The notes below the pieces were generated by a model. The model searched no databases. It worked only from the letters and a program-made list of their open reading frames with translations, and was not told where the DNA came from. Position numbers and translations under genes: made by a program. Of a DNA stretch of 19,618 nucleotides, positions 1 to 5,979 are shown piece after piece; position 1 is the first letter of the stretch, and every line of letters begins with the position of its first letter. Source of the DNA: an uncultured Clostridium sp. (GTDB lineage Bacteria > Bacillota > Clostridia > Lachnospirales > Lachnospiraceae). The stretch covers positions 1-19,618 of the forward strand of contig URUX01000025.1 of the NCBI GenBank assembly GCA_900551135.1. The letters are read 5' to 3'.

Positions 1-804
1 TGCTTCTTCATTTTTGTTATTGTAAGCTTCCAGGGAGCGCATCTGTTCTGCAATGTGAGGCAGATCCATGCGGTTTACCAGGGCTTCGATTAATTCCTGA
101 CCTTCGTCAGCCAGACGCTTACGGGTTTCTTCATCTGGAATGGCAGTTGTGCTCATGTGGTCTTCCGGAGCGCCGAAGCAGTAGCCGATAGCAGCACTCT
201 GGTAAGCCAGGCCGAAAATGTCGTCAAATTCTTTGCAGGTCTGAGGCTTTTGATGGAAGTATTCTGTAGTCAGCGGCACGTCTTCCAGGCGGTTCATAAT
301 CTGGTAAGCGCCTACGGTAATGGCGTGGAAGCTGTCCATGCTCTTAAACAGGTCTCTGGCATTTTTTAACATCTGCATGGTTAAATCCATGTAGAGGATG
401 GGAACGCCGGTTTCATCAAAAAAGTCGCGTACCATCGGGCTGCAGGTCATGTGGGCAGGGCCGTGGAAGCTGATGTAGATCTGACGCTTAAAGCCCTGGC
501 GCAGCAGGCTGTGGGCAATGGCGCTTAAGTAGTCGATTCCCTGGCGGATGGATACCTGAACGGTTCCTCTGCCGGTAGCCGTTGCACCGGCGTAAAAATA
601 AGGCAGTCCAGTCAGCACCAGTCCGTTGCAGGCCTCTGCCATTTTAAGAGCGTAAGCCTCGCTGATAACAGTCTCACTGTCTAACGGCATTCCTCCGTGC
701 ATTTCTACTGTCCCAACCGGAACAATAATAATATCATTTTCTTTTAAATAGGCTTCTACCTCGCTGTTTAACATACGAGGCAGGATACGGGTACGAAGTT
801 CCAT
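1..804 (-). CDS. Creatininase-family metal hydrolase (3' end outside window)
   Basis: Partial gene: 268 codons are open from the ATG at 802-804 to the left edge with no stop. The start is set by an AAAGGAG ribosome site about eight bases upstream. The N-terminal motif (residues 29-43, PVGTVEMHG then MPLDSE) matches the creatininase fold's metal site, with Glu34, His36 and Asp42 as likely ligands, and His114 lies in SFHGPAH. Family members are cytoplasmic Zn/Mn enzymes that hydrolyse cyclic amides or formamides, creatinine being only one substrate. The usual NGHGGN or NGHYEN block is replaced by SFHGPAHM, so the second-metal ligand normally found there is missing or moved. It is the third gene of a leftward operon, 37 bases after the amidohydrolase. 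The family call is fairly sure; the substrate is unknown. Confidence 0.8.
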   Translation of the reverse strand, partial: MELRTRILPRMLNSEVEAYLKENDIIIVPVGTVEMHGGMPLDSETVISEAYALKMAEACNGLVLTGLPYFYAGATATGRGTVQVSIRQGIDYLSAIAHSLLRQGFKRQIYISFHGPAHMTCSPMVRDFFDETGVPILYMDLTMQMLKNARDLFKSMDSFHAITVGAYQIMNRLEDVPLTTEYFHQKPQTCKEFDDIFGLAYQSAAIGYCFGAPEDHMSTTAIPDEETRKRLADEGQELIEALVNRMDLPHIAEQMRSLEAYNNKNEEA

Positions 805-841
805 ATGTATTCTCCTTTCCATTACAGAGAGCAGGCTTTTA

Positions 842-1711
842 TTATAGTCCGAATATCCGTTTTGCATTTTTAAAACAGATGTTTTCATAGGTTTCCCTGG
901 TCAGGTTTCCAGATGCAGCCTGCTCATCCAGCCACTGTCCAAGGGGGAAAACCATGTCTGTATTGACCATATCGGTGGCGAAAAACAGCCGTTTGGAGTA
1001 TGTCTCTAAAAATTGTAATCCAAATTCCGGATCTCTCATAATTGCACAGCCGGCGCTGTTGGCACTTAAATCTCCGTAGAGATTTGGGTATTGGGCAAAC
1101 AACTGGGGAACCCGTCCGCCGGGAATCACAGGGCCTTTGCCCCATTGATTCCGGCTTTCTTTGTCTGCAGGCGCATCTTTGCTCATTTCAATCCAAAATA
1201 CCTGACTGTGTCCAAGAAAGAGGGTATTGGGGTGGCGTTTTAAACAGGCTTCCAGTAAAGGGAGACCAGGATCGTCTGCTACGCCATAGCTGTATCTCGC
1301 TTCCGGACTCATATGGAAGGTAACTGGAAGATTCAGTTTTCCAGCTGCTTCAAAGACTGCGTTTAGAAATGGGTCATCCAGTCTGCGGTTTATCATTAAT
1401 TCTCCGACGCCGATGGCTCCTTTTTCCTTGCATGAAAGCAGTCTGTCATAAATAGTGTCAATATTGCCATCATAATCCAGGTTGCACATCCAGGCATAAT
1501 GAGACGGATCGGCAGCTGCGATTTGATAATTTTCCTCATTGGTTCCCATTGGCATGAGAGAAGAGGTTTCGCCGCTGGACATGAGCACGCCTTTTTCAAT
1601 TCCAAGTTCCGCCAGATGGGGAAGCATTTCTTTATAATTGCTTACAAACAGTTTATCACTTTTGGGGACAGAATGAAAACTTAAATGCAGGTGCAAATCA
1701 ATTTTTCCCAT
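842..1711 (-). CDS. Amidohydrolase-2 family (TIM-barrel) metal hydrolase
   Basis: A 289-residue protein. I chose the ATG at 1709-1711 over an upstream in-frame ATG because AAGGAG sits seven bases before it and homologous proteins begin close to the HxH motif. Metal and catalytic residues appear in the family order: DLHLH (His7, His9), Glu104 in GVGELM, His133 in TFHM, His168 in LGHSQ and Asp247 in FATDM, the pattern of amidohydrolase-related PF04909 proteins that act as hydrolases, lactonases or decarboxylases. No signal peptide is seen, so it is cytoplasmic. It lies between the transporter (63-base gap) and the creatininase homologue in one leftward operon, so it probably acts on the imported compound or on the product of its neighbour. 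A short inverted repeat (1721-1726 with 1733-1738) overlaps its ribosome site. The specific reaction cannot be read from the sequence. Confidence 0.82.
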   Translation of the reverse strand: MGKIDLHLHLSFHSVPKSDKLFVSNYKEMLPHLAELGIEKGVLMSSGETSSLMPMGTNEENYQIAAADPSHYAWMCNLDYDGNIDTIYDRLLSCKEKGAIGVGELMINRRLDDPFLNAVFEAAGKLNLPVTFHMSPEARYSYGVADDPGLPLLEACLKRHPNTLFLGHSQVFWIEMSKDAPADKESRNQWGKGPVIPGGRVPQLFAQYPNLYGDLSANSAGCAIMRDPEFGLQFLETYSKRLFFATDMVNTDMVFPLGQWLDEQAASGNLTRETYENICFKNAKRIFGL

Positions 1712-1774
1712 AGAAATCTCCTTATTTATCGGAATAAGCAATATGTTTACCTGAAACCGTCACGTCGGAAAGAA

Positions 1775-3160
1775 TTATTCCTGGCCGGCTGTTTTTCTGC
1801 GCTCTGCCAGAGCAGCATACATTTCGGCTGTTTTCTTTTTGTCCAAGTTGAAGACAAGTCCAATACCGATTAATTCTAAAATACAGGTGATAACCGGAAT
1901 TGCATTTACCAGATAGTAGATATTGTTAATGGTTGAAGCGCTTTGTACTGCGCCTACGCCGGCTACGTATCCAATGGCAGCCAGGGCAGATGCAGCGCCG
2001 GTGGAAGCAATGGTGGAACCGATCTTGCGGCTGAAGGTGTATAAGCTGTACATACTTCCGTCTGCACGGAAATTCATTTTCCATTCACTGTAATCCAGAC
2101 AGTCGGTAACCAGAGCCCAGATTAAAATGGTGAAAGCAGTCTGTCCAATGGTAGCAAGCAGGTTTAAAACGGTGTAAACCAGAGGGCTTTCAATCGGGAA
2201 GAACAAAATGAAAGAAGAAAGCAGCAGGTTATAGGTGCTCATAACCAGGATTACGGTTCTCTTTCCAAATTTTGCCACAATTTTCGGAACCAGGATAAAG
2301 CAAATCAGCATAACCGGCAGGGAACCAAGGCTTGCTAAGGTCATAAAGCTGGTATCCTGATAAAATTCTTTGTAAATATAGCTTTTTAACTGGCTGTATC
2401 CGGTGATGTACAGCATACTTCCAACCGTTGCAATCATAACGCCGATTAACGGGCGGTTTTTAAATGCAGCTTTTAATACGTTTCCGTAGTTAAATGGTTC
2501 TTTTTCATTATTTGTCTGGTGGATACGTTCCACAGTCAGGTTGCATAAAAGCAGATAAGAAATAATGCAGAGGATGCCGAATACAACTGCAACCATGGTA
2601 AAACGTCCCGGAAGGATATTGGAGTCTTTGTCAAAACAGATAACAGGAACAACAGACAAAGCGCCGATTCCAACTAAAGTACCGCCAATGCTTCTTGCTC
2701 TGGAAAGTTTGGAACGGTCAATAGGGTCAGCGGAAACTACGCTTGCCATAGCGCCGAAAGGCATACTGGTTCCGGTGTAGCACATGCCGTATAACACATA
2801 AGAAAATGCAACCCATGCATGGAGAGCAACGCCTTTAAATGGAACGTTGGCAAAGCACAGGACGCCGGAAAGAGCCAGAGGAATCATAAACAGCTTTACC
2901 CATGGCTTAAATTTGTCACCGCTTTTTCCGAGAGTCCAGCGATCCGGGAAAGAACCCATAAGAGGGTCGTTAATGGCATCCCAAAGGCGTGCGGCTAAAA
3001 ATAAACCTGCCATCCATCCGGGTGAAATTCCAAGTACATAGGTACAGAATGTCAGAAAATATGCATCTACGAACAGATTTACAAAACTTCCGGCCATATC
3101 TCCGAAGACATAGCCAAGCTGGTCCTTTACGCCAAAAGGACGTACAGATTTTTCATTCAT
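1775..3160 (-). CDS. GPH-family (MelB-like) cation-coupled transporter
   Basis: A 461-residue integral membrane protein. The start at 3158-3160 follows AAGGAGG by seven bases; an ATG 60 bases upstream has no such site and would run into the leader. The N-terminus carries the glycoside-pentoside-hexuronide:cation symporter signature: GYVFGDMAG (residues 16-24) and ARLWDAINDPLMG (57-69), with acidic residues Asp21, Asp61 and Asp65 where MelB has its cation-site aspartates. About twelve hydrophobic segments follow, with a cytoplasmic loop near residues 210-235 and a charged C-terminal tail (DKKKTAEMYAALAERRK). The family imports sugars, glycosides or uronides with Na+ or H+. It is the first gene of the operon with the two hydrolases and diverges from an AraC regulator, so uptake of the inducing compound is the likely role. 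The substrate is unknown. Confidence 0.88.
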   Translation of the reverse strand: MNEKSVRPFGVKDQLGYVFGDMAGSFVNLFVDAYFLTFCTYVLGISPGWMAGLFLAARLWDAINDPLMGSFPDRWTLGKSGDKFKPWVKLFMIPLALSGVLCFANVPFKGVALHAWVAFSYVLYGMCYTGTSMPFGAMASVVSADPIDRSKLSRARSIGGTLVGIGALSVVPVICFDKDSNILPGRFTMVAVVFGILCIISYLLLCNLTVERIHQTNNEKEPFNYGNVLKAAFKNRPLIGVMIATVGSMLYITGYSQLKSYIYKEFYQDTSFMTLASLGSLPVMLICFILVPKIVAKFGKRTVILVMSTYNLLLSSFILFFPIESPLVYTVLNLLATIGQTAFTILIWALVTDCLDYSEWKMNFRADGSMYSLYTFSRKIGSTIASTGAASALAAIGYVAGVGAVQSASTINNIYYLVNAIPVITCILELIGIGLVFNLDKKKTAEMYAALAERRKTAGQE

Positions 3161-3176
3161 CTCGTTTCCTCCTTGT

Positions 3177-3193
3177 TGCGGCAGAAAGCCGCA
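3177..3193 (-). other. Leader hairpin upstream of the transporter ribosome site
   Basis: TGCGGC and GCCGCA form a perfect 6-bp stem with a 5-base loop in the transporter mRNA leader. It ends a few bases before the AAGGAGG ribosome site at 3168-3174. It could shield the 5' end of the message or tune translation. There is no U tract, so it is not a terminator. The structure is seen; the function is a guess. Confidence 0.35.
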
Positions 3194-3254
3194 TAACATA
3201 ATCATAGGTTTTGATATCATGTTTTTTAGGCCTCATGTATCAGGTGACTTAAGC

Positions 3255-3283
3255 ATACTACACCAGTATTACAATTACTATTA
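3255..3283 (-). promoter_or_regulatory. Probable activator-dependent promoter of the catabolic operon
   Basis: On the minus strand a TAGTAT -10 (3255-3260) is preceded, after 17 bases, by a poor -35 (TAATAG, 3278-3283). That -35 is overlapped by the proximal 15-base box at 3279-3293. A weak -35 covered by a regulator site is typical of class II activation by AraC proteins. The placement is inference; no transcript start is known. Confidence 0.42.
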
Positions 3284-3314
3284 CAAATATCGCATATAAT
3301 ATTGCAAATGTCGC
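3268..3314. promoter_or_regulatory. Direct-repeat operator, probable AraC-family binding sites
   Basis: TATTACAAATATCGC (3279-3293) and TATTGCAAATGTCGC (3300-3314) match at 13 of 15 positions and are spaced by exactly 21 bases, two helical turns, as in araI1/araI2-type sites. A partial third copy (ATTACAATTACTA) begins at 3268. The boxes lie between the AraC gene and the operon it should control. They overlap the -35 of the leftward operon promoter and the -35 of the regulator's own promoter, which fits activation of one and repression of the other. Confidence 0.55.
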
Positions 3315-3330
3315 CAAAGTAAGCTATAGT
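3302..3330 (+). promoter_or_regulatory. Probable sigma-A promoter of the AraC-family gene
   Basis: TTGCAA (3302-3307), a 17-base spacer and TATAGT (3325-3330) precede the regulator start by about 60 bases. The -35 lies inside the distal operator box, which predicts negative autoregulation. A perfect TATAAT at 3295-3300 has no partner -35 and is the weaker candidate. Confidence 0.5.
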
Positions 3331-3390
3331 GTTGGTGGCAGTCTGCACATGATTCGGAACAGACTGCAGAATGGTATCAGGAGATGGATG

Positions 3391-4380
3391 ATGAAATTAT
3401 CAGAAGCGCAAAAATATAAAGAACTGATTTCTGCTCATAAAGGAACGGAAATCAGCAATGAAGAACTTCAAAAGGCGATGATTGCAGAAGGCGAGATTTT
3501 GTCAAATCTTTACCAGGAATTAGAAATGGATTCCAAGGCAGTTGACTGTCATGATGATGTGAATTATACGAAAGACAAGGTTCAGCTTCATAGTCATACC
3601 TTTTATGAGATTTTATACTGTCGGAGCGGAAACGTCCAGTATTTGCTGGGGGCAGACCGGTACCGGGTAGGCAGAGGAGATATTGTTTTTGTTCCTCCTG
3701 GAATCAGTCACAGACCGTTGTATCTGGATCAGCTGGTAGAGCCCTATTCCCGCCATGTAATCTGGATTCATCCGGATTTTATAAAAACTCTGACGGAGAA
3801 TCTGGGTTTTACACCGTTGTCAAAACCGGTTTTGCTGAGAACAAAGGACAGCGGATGGGAGTATCTGGCCCAGTATTTTCAGTCAGCATGTATGGAAGCG
3901 GCGACAAAGCAGGAAGGGTTTCAGGCCTGCATGATGTCGGATGCCGTACAGCTGTTAATTCATCTGACCAGAGCCTGCAACCATAGTAAGGCAATGGAGC
4001 CGTTAATGGAGAAAAAGGAACTCCTGGATGAACTGATTGCTTATATTGAAAATCATCTGGCAGAAAAAATAACATTAAAATCGGCAGCAGGCAGTTTTTA
4101 TATCAGTGAGAGGGCGATTTCCCGTTTGTTCAGTGAGAAAATGGATGTCAGTTTTTACCGTTATGTAACCCAGCGCCGGTTAATAGCAGCAAAAGTACTG
4201 ATTATTAATGGAGAACCACTGGAAACCATTGGGGAACAGGTGGGATTTTCTGATTATTCCACATTCTACCGGGCATTTAAACAGGCATTTTCCATATCGC
4301 CCAAACAGTTTAAAAAACTTCAGAAAGAGAATTCAAAAAATACCCCGCCTGCTGCACGAAGCCAACAGGCAAGGTATTAA
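3391..4380 (+). CDS. AraC-family transcriptional regulator with N-terminal cupin
   Basis: A 329-residue protein. Two ATGs lie side by side at 3388 and 3391; AGGAGA at 3379-3384 is better spaced for 3391. Residues about 66-112 form a cupin-type ligand domain (HSHTFYEILY, then GRGDIVFVPPGISH). Residues about 216-310 are the AraC DNA-binding domain with two helix-turn-helix units: ITLKSAAGSFYISERAISRL, and the more conserved ETIGEQVGFSDYSTFYRAFK followed by the SPKQFKK end motif. The last ten or so residues (rich in P, A, R, Q) are coded by a hairpin that acts as a terminator on the other strand. It diverges from the transporter-hydrolase operon and very likely senses its substrate or an intermediate. 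The inducer is unknown. A role as activator of the operon and self-repressor is inferred from the operator layout. Confidence 0.92.
   Translation: MKLSEAQKYKELISAHKGTEISNEELQKAMIAEGEILSNLYQELEMDSKAVDCHDDVNYTKDKVQLHSHTFYEILYCRSGNVQYLLGADRYRVGRGDIVFVPPGISHRPLYLDQLVEPYSRHVIWIHPDFIKTLTENLGFTPLSKPVLLRTKDSGWEYLAQYFQSACMEAATKQEGFQACMMSDAVQLLIHLTRACNHSKAMEPLMEKKELLDELIAYIENHLAEKITLKSAAGSFYISERAISRLFSEKMDVSFYRYVTQRRLIAAKVLIINGEPLETIGEQVGFSDYSTFYRAFKQAFSISPKQFKKLQKENSKNTPPAARSQQARY
4335..4378 (-). terminator. Rho-independent terminator (minus strand) inside the araC 3' end
   Basis: ATACC (4340-4344) and GCCTG (4347-4351) pair with CAGGC (4366-4370) and GGTAT (4373-4377), with a small symmetric internal loop. 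On the minus strand the stem is followed at once by TTTTTT (4335-4340), so it should stop leftward transcription from the 74-residue gene before it runs antisense into the regulator. On the plus strand no U tract follows. The element lies within the last codons of the AraC-family gene. Confidence 0.55.
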
Positions 4381-4476
4381 AAAGGGGAGGATAAGTAGTT
4401 AAATTTCTCTTTTGTGTACATCCATAGTATGGACGGATTACAGGAGTTTATACCACATGGATCAAATTATTATAAT

Positions 4477-4701
4477 TTATTTTAAATTTGATAAGGTATG
4501 AATCAGACGGATATCCGATGCATTCAGTTTTAAATTTGCCGACAAGGATTCTCCGTCTGGTGTGGTAATGGTTACCTCCATAACGGTTCCCTCCGTAATG
4601 TTTCTTTTGGAAACCGCCTGAAGAAAGCTGATAAATTTTGGATGGTGTTCGCGAAATGCCAGGGCCTGTTCTTTCAGCCCGATTAGATCCATTGGATTCA
4701 T
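4477..4701 (-). CDS. Small conserved clostridial-type protein, 74 residues
   Basis: The ATG at 4699-4701 is preceded by AAAGGA nine bases upstream and by an extended -10 promoter, so this reads as a real short gene rather than a chance frame. The protein is MNPMDLIGLK, then a likely amphipathic helix (residues 1-33), then EGTVMEVTITTPDGESLSAN, a probable beta hairpin, and a terminal helix (DIRLIHTLSNLK). There is no cysteine, signal peptide or membrane segment, so it is probably a soluble cytoplasmic protein. I have a sense of similar short proteins in clostridia but know of no function. It stands alone: divergent from the amidase, convergent with the AraC gene, with a terminator about 100 bases beyond its stop. 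A longer overlapping frame on the same strand is rejected. Confidence 0.7.
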   Translation of the reverse strand: MNPMDLIGLKEQALAFREHHPKFISFLQAVSKRNITEGTVMEVTITTPDGESLSANLKLNASDIRLIHTLSNLK

Positions 4702-4747
4702 AATAGAATTTCCTTTCTCGTAACGTATTCTGTCTGGACTTTCCGGT

Positions 4748-4756
4748 ATTATAGCA
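4748..4756 (-). promoter_or_regulatory. Extended -10 promoter of the 74-residue gene
   Basis: On the minus strand TGC precedes TATAAT directly (a TGn extended -10), about 47 bases before the start codon. No good -35 is present, as is usual for extended -10 promoters. The 13-mer covering it (4751-4763) recurs at the cold-shock promoter. Confidence 0.55.
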
Positions 4757-4836
4757 CAGTTTTCTGGTTTCGGCTACCGGACAAGTCACCGTCTGAAAGA
4801 ATGGTTCATAAGATAGAAAAAAAGGCAGACAAGACT

Positions 4837-5979
4837 ATGAAAATTTGTTTGGATGCAGGGCATTTTGGCAGATACAATCAAAGTCCGGCAGAACCAGGAT
4901 ATTATGAATCGGAAATGGCGTGGAAACTGCATCTGCTCCAGAAAAAATATCTGGAATCCTATGGAATAGAAGTGGTTCTGACCAGAGAAAACCAGGAACA
5001 GGATAAGGGGCTGTATGCCAGGGGAACTGCTTCAAAAGGCTGCGACTTGTTTATTTCCAATCATTCCAACGCAGCAGGGGGAGAAGCAAATCCCCTGATT
5101 GATTATCCGGCTGCTTACTGTGCCATCAATGGCAGTGCAGATGGTATCGGGATGGCGCTGGCACAGACCGTGGAAACGGTTTTAAATACCCGTCAGCCTG
5201 CCCGAATCGAGCACAGAAGGGGGCAGAACGGAGATTATTACGGGGTATTGAGAGGCGCCACAGCAGTAGGGACTCCGGGACTGATTCTGGAACATTCCTT
5301 TCATACCAGCGGAGACATAGCCAGATGGCTTTTAGATCCGGATAATTTAAAACGGCTGGCAAAGGCAGAGACAGCCGCAATTATTTTGTACTACAATATC
5401 AATCAGCCGGTTCCGGAAAACCGGTGGGGCTGGTATCAGGAGGAAGGCGGCTGGAGATTTTACCTGGGAAATACCGGAGAACCGGTCCGAAACAGCTGGT
5501 ATAAAGATGGGGAAGACTGGTACTGGTTTGACGGGGCCGGCATGATGGTTTCCAATACCTGGAAGACGGATTCAGCAGGAAAATGGTATTATCTGGGAGA
5601 AAACGGCGCCATGAAAACAGATACCTGGGTAGTGTGGAAAAAGGAACTGTACCGTTTAAAAGAAGACGGCAGTCTGTTTGAAGGAAGCATTTTCCTGATG
5701 TCAGATAGAAAGGGTGCGCTGATTCCAATGGAGGCGGAAGAAAAGCAGGGAGTTTTTCTCAGAAGGAAGGCCAGGAAAAAAGGGCGGAACCAGGGAAAAG
5801 TCAGAGAAAGGGGACTTGCCAACAATGGCCCTTTCCGCTACAATAGAAAGCAGAGAGTAAAAAGAGGAGAAGATACCTATGAAGAAAAATATTATTGTGG
5901 GTCAGTCCGGCGGCCCGACAGCAGTAATCAATGCCAGTCTTTACGGGGTGATTCAGGAGGGAATCTGCCATGGAGATAA
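4837..5979 (+). CDS. N-acetylmuramoyl-L-alanine amidase with cell-wall-binding repeats, no signal peptide
   Basis: Reading from the ATG at 4837 gives 380 residues; an ATG at 4801 adds 12 charged residues and has no better ribosome site. Residues 1-186 are an Amidase_3 domain that cleaves the bond between MurNAc and L-alanine: LDAGHFG (His9), Glu24 in YYESEM, His76 in SNHSNA and catalytic Glu152 in ILEHSFH. Residues about 197-282 hold four to five Trp/Tyr/Gly repeats of the choline-binding-like cell-wall-binding type (GWRFYLGNTGE, DWYWFDGAG, KWYYLGENGA). No signal peptide precedes the domain, as in phage endolysins and LytA. After about residue 297 the sequence becomes a Lys/Arg-rich tail that contains the pfp promoter and ribosome site and overlaps pfp by 101 bases. 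The tail may reflect a lost stop or frameshift. The enzyme call is sure; export route and true C-terminus are not. Confidence 0.85.
   Translation: MKICLDAGHFGRYNQSPAEPGYYESEMAWKLHLLQKKYLESYGIEVVLTRENQEQDKGLYARGTASKGCDLFISNHSNAAGGEANPLIDYPAAYCAINGSADGIGMALAQTVETVLNTRQPARIEHRRGQNGDYYGVLRGATAVGTPGLILEHSFHTSGDIARWLLDPDNLKRLAKAETAAIILYYNINQPVPENRWGWYQEEGGWRFYLGNTGEPVRNSWYKDGEDWYWFDGAGMMVSNTWKTDSAGKWYYLGENGAMKTDTWVVWKKELYRLKEDGSLFEGSIFLMSDRKGALIPMEAEEKQGVFLRRKARKKGRNQGKVRERGLANNGPFRYNRKQRVKRGEDTYEEKYYCGSVRRPDSSNQCQSLRGDSGGNLPWR
5816..5844 (+). promoter_or_regulatory. Sigma-A promoter of the phosphofructokinase gene
   Basis: TTGCCA (5816-5821), 17 bases, TACAAT (5839-5844), ending 34 bases before the start codon. 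A short inverted repeat (GCCA/TGGC within AAAGG/CCTTT) overlaps the -35 and could be an operator. The promoter lies within the 3' part of the amidase reading frame. Confidence 0.62.

Noticed and set aside
157..369. A 70-codon plus-strand frame at the left end
   Set aside because: Antisense to the creatininase-family gene with no ribosome site.
3295..3300. Perfect TATAAT as the promoter of the AraC-family gene
   Set aside because: No -35 at a suitable distance; TTGCAA-17-TATAGT just downstream is a better match. It may still be used under some conditions.
4461..4492. AT-rich inverted repeat ATCAAATT/AATTTGAT as a terminator for the AraC-family gene
   Set aside because: The stem is weak, has no GC core, overlaps the coding end of the 74-residue gene and is not followed by a U tract.
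4448..4789. A 113-codon minus-strand frame overlapping the 74-residue gene
   Set aside because: It would translate the promoter and ribosome site of the 74-residue gene, which has better start signals and more protein-like composition.
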